This document shows, piece after piece, positions 1 through 8,911 of a stretch of DNA of 42,122 nt (position 1 is its first letter; each line of letters opens with the position of its first letter). Below the pieces are notes generated by a model, which worked only from the letters and a program-made list of their open reading frames with translations, did no database searches and had not been told where the DNA came from. A program made the position numbers and the translations under genes. The stretch comes from Pseudomonadota bacterium (GTDB lineage Bacteria > Pseudomonadota > Gammaproteobacteria > Competibacterales > Competibacteraceae), in NCBI GenBank assembly GCA_030917925.1, contig JAUPTV010000162.1:1-42122 (forward strand), read 5' to 3'.

Positions 1-2193
1 GGCGACAAGCCCGGCGGCAAGCGCTATGAAAGCGACAATAACTGGGCGATGGGCGATACCGGCCACTGCGGTCCCTGCTCGGAAAACATCTACGATCACG
101 GCCCGGAGATTCCCGGCGGCCCTCCCGGTTCCCCGGACGAAGATGGCGACCGCTATATCGAAATCTGGAATCTGGTGTTCATGCAGTTTGACCGGAGCGC
201 CGACGGGACGCTGGTTCCCCTGCCCAAACCCTCGGTGGATACCGGAATGGGGCTGGAACGGCTGGCGGCGGTCATGCAGGGCGTCCATAGCAATTACGAT
301 ATCGACCTGTTCCGCAACCTGATTCAGGCCGCGGCCAAGGCCACCGGTGCCACCGATTTAACGACCGGTTCGCTCCGGGTCATCGCCGACCACATCCGCG
401 CCACCGCGTTTTTAATCACCGATGGCGTGTTGCCGTCCAACGAAGGGCGTGGCTATGTGCTGCGGCGGATCATGCGCCGGGCCATTCGCCACGGTTATAA
501 ACTGGGTGCGGAAGGCGCGTTCTTCCATACCTTGGTCGGGTCGCTGGTGATGGAAATGGGCGACGCCTATCCCGAATTACGGACCGCCGCCGCGCAGGTG
601 ACTCGCGTCATTCAGCAGGAAGAAGAGCGGTTTGCGGAAACTCTGTCCCACGGCATGAAGCTGCTGGAGGAGGGCATCGCGGGCCTGTCCGGGACCATTA
701 TTCCCGGCGAAACGGTGTTCAAGCTCTATGACACCTACGGCTTCCCCGTTGATTTAACCGCCGACATTGCGCGGGAGCGCGGTCTGCAACTGGATATGGC
801 CGGGTTCGAGCGGGCAATGGCGGCGCAGCGGGCACGGGCGCGGGCTGCAAGCAAATTCTATGTTGAATTAACTGACACCATCTTAGCTTCCGATAACTTG
901 GAAGGAGAGGTTATCAGCGCAACGGATTTTCAAGGTTATGACCGGTTGGAGGAAGCGGCAACGGTGGTTGCACTGTTCCGCGACGGCCAGGCGGTTGAGG
1001 TGTTGAACGCGGGCGAAGAGGGCGTGGCCGTGCTGGATCACACGCCGTTCTATGCCGAATCTGGCGGTCAAGTCGGCGATACCGGCTGGCTGCGGGCAGA
1101 GGGTCTGGAATTTGAAATCCATGACACCCGCAAGCAGGGCGAAGGCGTCTTCACCCATATCGGCGCAGTCCAACAGGGTCAACTGCGGCGCGGCGCGACC
1201 GTGCTGGCCCAGGTGGATGCGGCGCAACGTCAGGCGACGGCGCTGCATCACTCTGCGACCCATTTAATGCACGCCGCGCTGCGCCAGGTGCTGGGAACTC
1301 ACGTCTCCCAGAAAGGCTCACTGGTCGATCCGCAACGACTGCGCTTCGATTTTGCCCATTTTGAACCAGTGACCCCGGAACAACTGGAGGCGGTGGAACG
1401 ACTGGTGAATGCGCAAATTCGCGGCAACGTCGCGGTCGACACCACCATCATGGCCCCGGAAGAAGCGATTGCTGCCGGAGCTATGGCCCTGTTTGGCGAG
1501 AAGTACGGCGACCGGGTGCGCGTGCTGCGTATGGGTGATTTCTCCACGGAACTGTGCGGCGGCACCCACGTTCGCCGGGTGGGCGACATTGGCCTGTTCA
1601 AGATCGTCGCGGAAAGCGGCGTGGCGGCCGGCGTGCGGCGCATTGAAGCCGTCACCGGCGAACGGGCGCTGGATTACATCGCCGCGTTGCAGGAACGCGC
1701 CAGACAAGCGGCGCACTTGGTCAAGGGCGACCGCGACAACTTCCCCGACAAAGTGCGGCAGTTAGTCGAACGCAGTCGGCAGTTGGAAAAGGAACTGGAG
1801 CAACTCAAGGGGCGACTCGCCAGCGGCCAGGGTTCCGACCTGCTCAGTCAGATGGTGGAGATCAACGGCGTCAAGGTGCTGGCAGCCCGGCTGGATGGCG
1901 TGGATGCGAAAACGCTGCGCGAGGCGGTAGATCGCTACAAGCAGCAACTCAAAGCAGCGGCGGTCCTGCTGGCTACCGTTGAAGATGGCAAGGTGCGGCT
2001 GGTGGCGGGTGTGACCCCGGCGGAAACAGCGCGGATCAACGCTGGTGAACTGGTGAATGTCGTCGCGCAGCAGGTCGGCGGCAAGGGCGGCGGACGTCCC
2101 GATATGGCCCAGGCCGGCGGTACCGATCCCACCCAACTCGATGCCGCCTTGCGCGCCGTGCCGGACTGGGTTCGCGCACAACTGGGGGCGTAA
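1..2193 (+). CDS. alaS: Alanyl-tRNA synthetase, 3' part (5' end outside window)
   Basis: Class II synthetase that charges tRNA-Ala with alanine and proofreads Ser/Gly mischarging in the cytoplasm. The frame is already open at base 1, and the first visible residues ([14 protein letters not shown]) are the conserved aminoacylation-domain segment, so the gene starts upstream. About 730 codons are visible of a family length near 870. The editing-domain zinc motifs are intact: HHSATH at 1246–1263 and CGGTHV at 1555–1572. The C-terminal C-Ala domain with the coiled-coil stretch before it (about 1680–1860) follows and ends in [13 protein letters not shown], the usual glycine-rich segment. lysC and csrA follow, the usual gammaproteobacterial order. 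The missing start is only a window-edge effect. Confidence 0.97.
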   Translation, partial: GDKPGGKRYESDNNWAMGDTGHCGPCSENIYDHGPEIPGGPPGSPDEDGDRYIEIWNLVFMQFDRSADGTLVPLPKPSVDTGMGLERLAAVMQGVHSNYDIDLFRNLIQAAAKATGATDLTTGSLRVIADHIRATAFLITDGVLPSNEGRGYVLRRIMRRAIRHGYKLGAEGAFFHTLVGSLVMEMGDAYPELRTAAAQVTRVIQQEEERFAETLSHGMKLLEEGIAGLSGTIIPGETVFKLYDTYGFPVDLTADIARERGLQLDMAGFERAMAAQRARARAASKFYVELTDTILASDNLEGEVISATDFQGYDRLEEAATVVALFRDGQAVEVLNAGEEGVAVLDHTPFYAESGGQVGDTGWLRAEGLEFEIHDTRKQGEGVFTHIGAVQQGQLRRGATVLAQVDAAQRQATALHHSATHLMHAALRQVLGTHVSQKGSLVDPQRLRFDFAHFEPVTPEQLEAVERLVNAQIRGNVAVDTTIMAPEEAIAAGAMALFGEKYGDRVRVLRMGDFSTELCGGTHVRRVGDIGLFKIVAESGVAAGVRRIEAVTGERALDYIAALQERARQAAHLVKGDRDNFPDKVRQLVERSRQLEKELEQLKGRLASGQGSDLLSQMVEINGVKVLAARLDGVDAKTLREAVDRYKQQLKAAAVLLATVEDGKVRLVAGVTPAETARINAGELVNVVAQQVGGKGGGRPDMAQAGGTDPTQLDAALRAVPDWVRAQLGA

Positions 2194-2241
2194 AAGCGAT
2201 TCTGACCGATTGTCCCTGCTAGAGATTGACGGGCCTTTCGC

Positions 2242-2247
2242 TATAAT
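2242..2247 (+). promoter_or_regulatory. lysC: Candidate -10 box upstream of lysC
   Basis: A perfect TATAAT lies 77 bases before the lysC ATG in the alaS–lysC gap. No good -35 sits at 16–18 bases; a TTGACG at 2226–2231 is only 10 bases upstream, too close. It could be a sigma70 promoter with a weak -35. A short inverted repeat (GCCCGA...TCGGGC, about 2262–2287) follows in the leader. Seen in sequence; function inferred. Confidence 0.4.
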
Positions 2248-2323
2248 CGCGCCTTTCGACAGCCCGAGGCATTCTGCTGCATCGGGCCAATTTCTCTCCC
2301 ACACTCTTCCGCAGAGATTTAGC

Positions 2324-3556
2324 ATGGCGTTGATTGTCCAGAAATACGGCGGCACCTCGGTGGGTACTATCGAGCGTATTGAAAATGTCGCCGACAAAGT
2401 GATCGGCTGGCGCGACCGTGGCCATCAAGTAGTGGTCGTTGTATCGGCCATGAGCGGCGAAACGGATCGACTGATCGGCCTGGCCAAAGGGATTACCGCC
2501 CGCCCTGAACCCCGCGAAATGGACGTGCTGCTATCGACCGGCGAGCAGGTCACGATTGCCCTGCTCTGCATCGCCCTGGAAAAGCGCGGTTGTCCGGCTC
2601 GCTCCTATACCGGTGGGCAGGTGCGCATCCTCACCGACAACGCTTTCAACAAGGCCCGCATTGAAGATGTCGAGATCGCCGCTATGCGCGATGATCTGGC
2701 ACAGGGGCGAATAATCGTGGTCGCAGGGTTCCAAGGGGTAGATAAAGATGGCAACATTACTACCCTCGGTCGGGGCGGTTCTGATACCACCGGCGTCGCG
2801 CTGGCTGCTGCGCTCAAAGCTGATGAATGCCAGATTTACACAGATGTCGATGGGGTCTACACCACCGATCCGCGCGTGGTTCCCGAAGCGCGCCGACTGA
2901 ACCGGATCACCTTTGAAGAGATGCTGGAAATGGCCAGCCTGGGGTCCAAGGTTTTGCAAATCCGCTCGGTGGAATTCGCCGGCAAACACAATGTCCCACT
3001 CCGGGTGCTCTCTTCTTTTCAGGAAGGCCCGGGCACGTTGATTACCTTTGAGGAAGCGCTTGAGGCGGAACCGATGGAGAAAGAACTGATTTCCGGCATT
3101 GCGTTCAACCGCGATGAAGCCAAGCTGACCGTGCTGGGGGTTCCTGATCGGCCCGGCATCGCCTCCAGCATTCTGGGTCCGGTGTCCGCCGCCAATATCG
3201 AAGTGGATATGATTATCCAGAATGTCAGCTACGATGGCACCACGGACTTCACGTTTACGGTTCATCGCAATGACTACGAGCGTGCGCTGGAGATTCTGCA
3301 AGAGCATACCGCTACCCTGGGTGCCCGCGAGGTGTCCGGCGACCTCAAAATCGCCAAGCTGTCGTTGGTGGGCATGGGTATGCGTTCACATGCCGGCGTG
3401 GCCAGCAAGATGTTTGGCGTCTTGGCGAAGGAAGGCATTAACATCCGGATGATTTCTACCTCGGAGATCAAAATTTCGGTCGTAATCGATGAAAAATATC
3501 TGGAACTCGGTGTGCGCGCTCTGCATGAAGCCTTTGAACTCGATAAGGCGGCCTGA
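2324..3556 (+). CDS. lysC: Aspartate kinase (aspartokinase)
   Basis: Phosphorylates L-aspartate, the first step toward lysine, threonine, methionine and diaminopimelate. The chosen ATG gives 410 residues beginning MALIVQKYGGTSVG, exactly the N-terminal kinase motif of the family; the frame is open further upstream but that extension overlaps the end of alaS and has no homology. The kinase domain covers roughly residues 1–245. Two ACT domains follow (around LTVLGVPDRPGIA and LSLVGMGMRSHAGVA), the usual allosteric module for feedback by lysine and/or threonine. The length matches the monofunctional Pseudomonas-type enzyme. It lies between alaS and csrA on the same strand and probably has its own promoter in the 130-base gap. 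Confidence 0.96.
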   Translation: MALIVQKYGGTSVGTIERIENVADKVIGWRDRGHQVVVVVSAMSGETDRLIGLAKGITARPEPREMDVLLSTGEQVTIALLCIALEKRGCPARSYTGGQVRILTDNAFNKARIEDVEIAAMRDDLAQGRIIVVAGFQGVDKDGNITTLGRGGSDTTGVALAAALKADECQIYTDVDGVYTTDPRVVPEARRLNRITFEEMLEMASLGSKVLQIRSVEFAGKHNVPLRVLSSFQEGPGTLITFEEALEAEPMEKELISGIAFNRDEAKLTVLGVPDRPGIASSILGPVSAANIEVDMIIQNVSYDGTTDFTFTVHRNDYERALEILQEHTATLGAREVSGDLKIAKLSLVGMGMRSHAGVASKMFGVLAKEGINIRMISTSEIKISVVIDEKYLELGVRALHEAFELDKAA

Positions 3557-3666
3557 ACCGCTCCCGTCAATGCCGATCCAGGCCAAAATGAACTGTTTAT
3601 CGAAGCGGATTGTCGAAAGCCGCACGATGACCCGGTGCAGTTAATGGAAAACAAGGAGTAGCTGAT

Positions 3667-3882
3667 ATGTTGATTCTGACACGTAGAGTTGGGGAAACGC
3701 TGATGATTGGCGACGAAGTGACCGTCACCGTCCTGGGCGTAAAAGGTAATCAGGTTCGCATTGGGGTCAATGCGCCTAAGGATATTGCGGTGCATCGCGA
3801 AGAAATCTATGAACGGATCAAACGCGAGCAGGATAATGTCGGGTCGGGAGCTGGGCCTGCGCCTGCCGGTTCTGAAGTTTGA
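3667..3882 (+). CDS. csrA: Carbon storage regulator CsrA/RsmA
   Basis: Small dimeric RNA-binding post-transcriptional regulator that binds GGA motifs in mRNA leaders. The protein has 71 residues and opens [16 protein letters not shown], the diagnostic CsrA N-terminus; the core [19 protein letters not shown], with the RNA-contacting arginine in HREE, is intact. The last dozen residues are a Gly/Ala/Pro-rich tail, as is variable in the family. A strong AAGGAG ribosome binding site at 3653–3658 fixes the start. Position between lysC and tRNA-Ser is typical of gammaproteobacteria. CsrA itself often binds near such GGA-containing sites, so autoregulation is possible but not shown. Confidence 0.97.
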   Translation: MLILTRRVGETLMIGDEVTVTVLGVKGNQVRIGVNAPKDIAVHREEIYERIKREQDNVGSGAGPAPAGSEV

Positions 3883-3891
3883 AGCCGGGGC

Positions 3892-3920
3892 TTTACGGCA
3901 GCGGTTTCAAGCGGTATCCT
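3892..3920 (+). promoter_or_regulatory. Candidate promoter for the tRNA pair
   Basis: TTTACG (3892–3897), 17-base spacer, TATCCT (3915–3920), each matching four of six sigma70 consensus bases, located 36 bases before tRNA-Ser. A small perfect hairpin (TGCCCG...CGGGCA, about 3934–3950) lies between it and the tRNA. Position and spacing are good; the boxes are only moderate. Confidence 0.35.
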
Positions 3921-3955
3921 TAGCAATCTGACTTGCCCGCTGGTCGGGCAGTTAC

Positions 3956-4048
3956 GGAGAGATGGCCGAGCGGCTGAAGGCGCTCCCCTGCTAAGGGAGT
4001 ATGGGGCTTAAAACTCCATCGAGGGTTCGAATCCCTCTCTCTCCGCCA
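3956..4048 (+). tRNA. tRNA-Ser (anticodon GCU)
   Basis: Class II tRNA of 93 bases with encoded CCA. Acceptor stem GGAGAGA/TCTCTCC pairs perfectly, followed by discriminator G. Anticodon stem CTCCC/GGGAG encloses loop CTGCTAA, giving anticodon GCT for AGC/AGU codons. A long variable arm (around TATGGGGCTTAAAACTCCAT) and the T-loop GGTTCGAATCC are present. It lies directly downstream of csrA and is followed nine bases later by tRNA-Arg, so the two are probably co-transcribed. Confidence 0.97.
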
Positions 4049-4057
4049 ATCATTTAC

Positions 4058-4134
4058 GCGCCCGTAGCTCAGTTGGATAGAGTACTTGGCTACGAACCAA
4101 GGGGTCGGGAGTTCGAATCTCTCCGGGCGCGCCA
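4058..4134 (+). tRNA. tRNA-Arg (anticodon ACG)
   Basis: A 77-base tRNA with encoded CCA. Acceptor stem GCGCCCG/CGGGCGC is perfect with discriminator G. The D-arm has AGCTCAGTTGGATAGAGT, the anticodon stem CTTGG/CCAAG encloses CTACGAA (anticodon ACG, read as inosine ICG after TadA editing), and the T-arm contains GTTCGAATC. It forms a tandem with tRNA-Ser, the standard arrangement after csrA in this group. Confidence 0.97.
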
Positions 4135-4142
4135 TATCAAAC

Positions 4143-4173
4143 AAAGGCTTGGGAAAATACTCCCAGGCCTTTT
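4143..4173 (+). terminator. Terminator after the tRNA pair
   Basis: Inverted repeat of 12 base pairs (4143–4154 with 4161–4172, one T·G wobble) around the six-base loop AAATAC, followed by TTTTGTCGTTT, an imperfect T-tract. It sits between the tRNA-Arg 3' end and the convergent stop at 4197, so it may serve both directions. Confidence 0.7.
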
Positions 4174-4196
4174 GTCGTTTCATGCGTTGCCCTGTG

Positions 4197-6869
4197 CTAA
4201 TACCCCTCAAACACGAATCGTACCGAGCCAATCGTTAGCATATCGCCAGTCGCCAGCGCCAGCGCTTCATTGGTCGCCAGCCCGTGGCAGCCGATCCGCA
4301 CCGATGCTGAATCCGCCAGATTCTGAATCCAGTACATGCCATCCCGGAACAACAGTTCTGCATGATGCGGTTTCACATCCGGAGCCTGGATGCGCAAGCC
4401 ATCCCCCAGAGCGCTGCCGATGGGCAACCACTTGGGAACGTAGTAATGCTTGATTTGCTGGCTGGAAGCGTCATCACGTTCAAAGCAGGCGTACAGCAAC
4501 GCGCCAGGATTGCCGACGCCATTCAATTCAGCGACCCGATCCTGCATATGCATCAGATGGAGGTAACGTTTGCGGAGATTCGTGCGCAAGGCTGAATTGT
4601 CGGTCTGCTGGTCACGCTGATGCAGAACTTCGACCAGTTCCAGCAGATAGCGGCCAAACCGGTCACGGGGTTCCTGAGGATCCCAGTCCAGCGGCTCATG
4701 TTCTCCCCGGTAATCCCAGGTCAGAGAGAACTTTAGGTGGTACAGATCGCAAATATCCAGCACATCCCTGGATTCCAGCGGCTCCCAGCGCCGGGATTCC
4801 AGGCGGTGGCCATTGCGTCCGGTGTAGGTATAGCCCTGATCGCTGACCGCCATTAGCACCAATTGATCGCCCAGGGCGGACACCACGCAATGCATCCGGG
4901 AAATCCGGCTGTATTTGGGAACGAACCCCAGCGTGAAATCGCCAAAGCCCGTACTCGCGGCGGCGCTTTGTCGACCAAACACCATGAACGGCCGCGAGAC
5001 CAACTCAATGCGCGCCGGCGCCTGAGTAGGATCCACCGCCATCAACAACGCTCGTGTCAGCGGCGTACCGCGATTCAGCGTATGCTCATGGGTCGTACGC
5101 AGATACTGAGTTCGCTCAACATGTTCTTCCAGCTCCAGCGGCAAGGTGCTGCTGAGCGCTCCGCCGCCGTCCAGTAACCAGGCTCCGGCGTCAGGTTCGC
5201 CGAGGAAATCGAGCCAGAACCGGTCATGCGGTTTAGCGCCAGCCGCCAGTCGCCCACGATGCTGTCCGCCGCCGGCCCAGTCCAGGCGAATTTCCTGCTG
5301 GTTGCCATAAGCCGACCATTCCCCACGATGGTCGCAGAGTTCCAGTTCCAGCCACAAGGTCGCCGAAGCAGGTTCCTTATGCAGGCAGCGATAGGCTAAA
5401 TACACTGGATGAGCATCGTGACCGTCCAGTAGTCGAACCGCCGGAGCCTGGCCTTCATGGTCGAACGCCAGGTCAGGACTGTGCAGGCGCAAACGGATTT
5501 CCCGGTACAGCCACCAGGTCGGATTGATCAGCAACGCACAGAGAATGCCCTCTCGCTCCGGCGTCGCCAGCGTCGCCAGACTGACCAGCACCGGCTGATG
5601 GGTTTCCTGCAACCGGGCCATGCGCTGAGCGCAGGTGGCCAGCCATTCGGTATCGTCGCTCTCCAGCAACTGTAGATAGTGGTTGCAAAAATAGCGCAGA
5701 CCTTCCCGATCCCGGGCTTGGTGGCGATCCGCTTTGGTGCCCAGATCGGCGAGCAACTGCTTCAATTCAAGCAGCGCGGGAGATGTGCTCAGCGGCGGCA
5801 GCGGTGGGCGTGATTCGGTATGAGCAGGGACTGGCGCACTGACTGGCGGCTCGACCGGCGTTGCCTTGTCTGGGGATTCGGTTAACCAATCAACCTCGGG
5901 CAGATCCGCCAATTCGGATGCTGGCGCTGCATTAGCATCGGTTTTCAGCGTTTCTTCAAGATCGAAATCGAATCCCAGATCGGGAAAATCCAGCTTGAAG
6001 GCATTGGACTCGACCACCGGGGAAGCCGCCTCGCGCCGGGGGGCGGCAGAGGGATGCGGATCAAAAGACTCGTTGAGAAAACAACTTTTGGCTGCTTCAT
6101 CGACCAGCGCCGGCGTCAATGCGCCATCCAGTTCCAGACCAGCGAATAGTAACATCGTGTCGCATAACGTCGCGAGAATGCGCGGAACGCCCTGGCTATA
6201 CTGGATGATGCGTTCAATAACCGCCGACGCAGGTAATTCTCCGTTCCAGTGCTGAGCGGTTTCAAATTGATGGTGGATGAATAACGCCGTCTCGGCGTCG
6301 CTCAGCGGACCAAGACGATAGCGTGTCGTAATGCGGATCTGGAGTTGCTGCAACTCGGGTTGACGCAATTTAGCCTCAATCTCCGGCAACCCTGCCAATA
6401 CGACCTGCAAGCGCTGGGCCGGGATCGCGGGCATTTCGACGAAATCATGCAGGCGGCGCAATACGCCCACCCGCAAATGGTGAGCATCATCAATCAATAG
6501 GGCTACAATCTGATTGCGGCGGGCGCAGGCGGCCAACGCCTCCAGCAATAACCGGCTGCGCTGTCCAGCGTCCAGATGATCGGCAGGCAGTTCCAGACTG
6601 GCGCACAGATAATTGAGGATATCGGGAAAATCGAGGTCGGCGTTGGTCAATAGAATGAAACGAATATCGGGAGCCTCCGCCATGCAGCGCTGTAGCAAAA
6701 GCGTTTTGCCGACGCCCGTTTCCCCGGTTAACAGGATTATCCCGCGCAGCTCCCGAATGCCGTCCAGAATCCCGGCGCAGGCCGCGTCGAAAAGCGCATT
6801 ACGGTAAAAACGCCGTAGCTCTTTGGTTTTCAAGGGTGAGTGTTCAGACCCGGTATTGCCAGTACGCAT
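4197..6869 (-). CDS. ExeA/GspA-like AAA ATPase with two C-terminal FHA-like regions
   Basis: The protein has 890 residues from the ATG at 6869, chosen because GGGAGGGG precedes it closely; an upstream in-frame start adds 16 residues without a ribosome binding site. The N-terminus resembles the ExeA/GspA/TniB ATPase family: FYRNALFDAACAGILDGIRE, Walker A GETGVGKT at residues 49–56 and a Walker B-like ALLIDDAHH near residue 125. An Asp/Glu/Pro-rich linker follows (about 280–360), then a middle region I do not recognise. Near 628–725 there is an FHA-like segment (FGR...YSRISRMHCVV) and another at the C-terminus (about 815–890, LPIGSALGDGLRI...PHHAELLF). FHA domains bind phosphothreonine, so a signalling-controlled ATPase is plausible. 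There are no secretion genes beside it, so a role in a type II or type IV machine is not supported by context. Partner kinase unknown. Confidence 0.75.
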   Translation of the reverse strand: MRTGNTGSEHSPLKTKELRRFYRNALFDAACAGILDGIRELRGIILLTGETGVGKTLLLQRCMAEAPDIRFILLTNADLDFPDILNYLCASLELPADHLDAGQRSRLLLEALAACARRNQIVALLIDDAHHLRVGVLRRLHDFVEMPAIPAQRLQVVLAGLPEIEAKLRQPELQQLQIRITTRYRLGPLSDAETALFIHHQFETAQHWNGELPASAVIERIIQYSQGVPRILATLCDTMLLFAGLELDGALTPALVDEAAKSCFLNESFDPHPSAAPRREAASPVVESNAFKLDFPDLGFDFDLEETLKTDANAAPASELADLPEVDWLTESPDKATPVEPPVSAPVPAHTESRPPLPPLSTSPALLELKQLLADLGTKADRHQARDREGLRYFCNHYLQLLESDDTEWLATCAQRMARLQETHQPVLVSLATLATPEREGILCALLINPTWWLYREIRLRLHSPDLAFDHEGQAPAVRLLDGHDAHPVYLAYRCLHKEPASATLWLELELCDHRGEWSAYGNQQEIRLDWAGGGQHRGRLAAGAKPHDRFWLDFLGEPDAGAWLLDGGGALSSTLPLELEEHVERTQYLRTTHEHTLNRGTPLTRALLMAVDPTQAPARIELVSRPFMVFGRQSAAASTGFGDFTLGFVPKYSRISRMHCVVSALGDQLVLMAVSDQGYTYTGRNGHRLESRRWEPLESRDVLDICDLYHLKFSLTWDYRGEHEPLDWDPQEPRDRFGRYLLELVEVLHQRDQQTDNSALRTNLRKRYLHLMHMQDRVAELNGVGNPGALLYACFERDDASSQQIKHYYVPKWLPIGSALGDGLRIQAPDVKPHHAELLFRDGMYWIQNLADSASVRIGCHGLATNEALALATGDMLTIGSVRFVFEGY

Positions 6870-7038
6870 AACCCCTCCCGCCAGTCGCCAGGTTACAATT
6901 CTACACTCTTGCGTCAATTCTCAGCAGTCCCCGTTGAGATTCCCGGCGCAGCTTTCTCAGAGAGCTATACTGTTTTAACTCTGGCGGACGCCTCAGCCAC
7001 ACCTCTCACCTTTGGAACCTGCTTCTCGCGCCAGCCGC

Positions 7039-8742
7039 ATGGCCGAACAATCCCGTCAATCTACCGATTCGCCAGCGGCTGCCCCTCTGCCGGTCGCTGC
7101 AACGAAATGGCCGCTACCTAAACCGCCGGCGCGGCGCAGACGGCTGTTCCGGCGATTCCTGACCATTGCCGGTCAGTTGCTCGGTCTGTTGGCCGGGGGC
7201 CTGGTCGCCTACGTCCGCAGTCTGCCTCCCGAGTGGCGACGACGGCAGCGATTCCTGCGGTTGGCGGCGACGCTGGCCGAGTATGGCCTTGACCCGGCAT
7301 TGGTGCCTTTACCGTTCGCGGCCCAGTTCCGCTGCCGGTTGGAGCGATTAGGCCCGACTTACATCAAACTCGGTCAGATCATGGCGGTGCGTGAGGATAT
7401 GTTGCCCCATGCCATCACTAACGAATTAAAGCACCTGTTTGATGAAGCGCCCGCTGTGGCTTTTCCGGTGATCCGCGCCCTGATCGAAGCGGAACTGGGG
7501 CACCCGCTGGTCGAGTTGTTCCAGTCGGTCGAGGAACAGCCGCTGGGTTCAGCGTCGCTGGCACAAGTCCATCGCGCCCTCACCCGCACCGGCCAGTCGG
7601 TGGTGATCAAAGTCCTCAAGCCCGGTGTGCGCGAAACCGTGCTGGCGGATCTCAAGCTGTTGAGCGGGCTGGGGATGGTCGTCGGGCCGCTGATACCCCA
7701 ATATGAAATCGTGGCGATTATCGAGGAATTTCGCGACTACACGGTTCGCGAACTGGATTTGACGGTCGAGGCGGATAACGGCGATCTGTTTTCCGCGCAG
7801 TTCCACGATACGCCGGCGATTGTCTTTCCGACCATGTACCGGGAATTCAGCACCGCCAGTGTCCTGACCATGGAATTTCTGGAGGGTTTCAAACCCGGTG
7901 CACCCGCAACCTTCGCCCTGGACGAATCACAGCGTCTGCAAGTGGTCAATCTGGGCGCTGAGGCGATCCTGCGGATGCTGTATCAACACGGGTTCTTTCA
8001 CGCCGATCTTCATGCCGGCAACCTGCTGATCCTGCCGGGTTCAACGCTGCGAGTGGGTTTCATTGATCTGGGGATGGTGGGCCGTTTTGAGGAACAGACG
8101 CGCCGATTGTTACTGTACTACTATCATGCCCTGGTCAATGGCGATGTCGAAAAAGCCGCGCAGCATCTATGCGCGATTGCCCGACCAGGGCCGGGTGGCG
8201 GCGACTTGGCGGGCTTCCGGCGGTCGGTGGTGGAATTGTCGCGGCGGTTCCTGTTGCGGGTTGCCCGAGGTCAGTTCAGCATTGCCCGGCTGATTCTGGA
8301 ATCGATGCGGCTGGGTGGACGGCACCGGATGTATTTTCGGGTTGACCTGGTGCTGATGGTAAAGGCGCTGGTGACGTTTGAAGGCGTTGGGCGCATGGTC
8401 GATCCCGACCTGGATGTAGTAGCGGTTTCGCGGAAGCACATTGAGCGCATTTTTCGCGCCCAGTTCCAACCGGCGCGCATGGGCCGGGAGTTATGGCGTC
8501 ATGGCCCTGAATTGCTGGATTTGGTCGGGCGGTTGCCGGAATTATTGGCGCAATCCGGTCGCCTTTTGGAAGGTTCTGCGCCCTCCACGGCGGCAACGCA
8601 TCCACTGGCCGGGTTGCGGAGCGCTATTGTGGCCGCTGCCTGTATTCTTGGCGGGGTGCTGATCCTGGCGCAGACCGATGCCTGGCTGATGGGTAGCAGC
8701 CTGCTGCTGGTGGGGGGATGGATTTATTGGCGGGGGGGTTGA
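7039..8742 (+). CDS. ABC1/AarF/UbiB-family atypical kinase
   Basis: Membrane-associated protein-kinase-like ATPase family linked to ubiquinone biosynthesis or lipid homeostasis. The length is 567 residues from ATG 7039; a TTG at 7012 would add nine residues and neither start has a clear ribosome binding site. Family motifs are present in order: the KxGQ motif ([17 protein letters not shown]), the alanine/serine-rich nucleotide loop ([10 protein letters not shown]), the VAIK-type lysine (VVIKVLKPG), the catalytic loop FHADLHAGN and the metal-binding FIDLGMVG. The C-terminus carries two hydrophobic helices (around [16 protein letters not shown] and [16 protein letters not shown]). No ubiE/ubiJ neighbours occur, so UbiB proper versus a paralogue cannot be decided from context. 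It is divergent from the ATPase gene at 4197–6869. Confidence 0.85.
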   Translation: MAEQSRQSTDSPAAAPLPVAATKWPLPKPPARRRRLFRRFLTIAGQLLGLLAGGLVAYVRSLPPEWRRRQRFLRLAATLAEYGLDPALVPLPFAAQFRCRLERLGPTYIKLGQIMAVREDMLPHAITNELKHLFDEAPAVAFPVIRALIEAELGHPLVELFQSVEEQPLGSASLAQVHRALTRTGQSVVIKVLKPGVRETVLADLKLLSGLGMVVGPLIPQYEIVAIIEEFRDYTVRELDLTVEADNGDLFSAQFHDTPAIVFPTMYREFSTASVLTMEFLEGFKPGAPATFALDESQRLQVVNLGAEAILRMLYQHGFFHADLHAGNLLILPGSTLRVGFIDLGMVGRFEEQTRRLLLYYYHALVNGDVEKAAQHLCAIARPGPGGGDLAGFRRSVVELSRRFLLRVARGQFSIARLILESMRLGGRHRMYFRVDLVLMVKALVTFEGVGRMVDPDLDVVAVSRKHIERIFRAQFQPARMGRELWRHGPELLDLVGRLPELLAQSGRLLEGSAPSTAATHPLAGLRSAIVAAACILGGVLILAQTDAWLMGSSLLLVGGWIYWRGG

Positions 8743-8875
8743 AGCTGGAAAATGGGTCCTGTCTGTGAATTTTTCTGTGGTGGCCGCAAATGGATCAATT
8801 TGTTGTTTTAGTGGGCGGACTCGCTGGCTCCGGTTTTCCGTCTCCTGCGCCAGATGCCGAAGACTGCCAGTCCAG

Positions 8876-8884
8876 TGGTATGAT
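8876..8884 (+). promoter_or_regulatory. icmF: Candidate extended -10 promoter of icmF
   Basis: TGGTATGAT is an extended -10 (TGn plus TATGAT, 8879–8884), 28 bases before the icmF ATG. No convincing -35 is present, as is common for extended -10 promoters. Seen in sequence; activity inferred. Confidence 0.4.
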
Positions 8885-8911
8885 AGCGGCATAACAACCG
8901 AGGAGACTGTT

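Noticed and set aside
2226-2247. TTGACG plus TATAAT as a paired promoter
   Set aside because: The spacer is only 10 bases, too short for a sigma70 -35/-10 pair; only the -10 was kept.
2057-2323. Upstream extension of the lysC frame
   Set aside because: It overlaps the alaS end in another frame; lysC homology begins precisely at MALIVQKYGGTS.
4001-4453. Open frame across both tRNA genes
   Set aside because: Runs through tRNA-Ser and tRNA-Arg and the terminator; tRNA evidence is decisive.
8743-8911. Cobalamin riboswitch upstream of icmF
   Set aside because: The gap is under 170 bases and lacks a B12-box-like conserved core.
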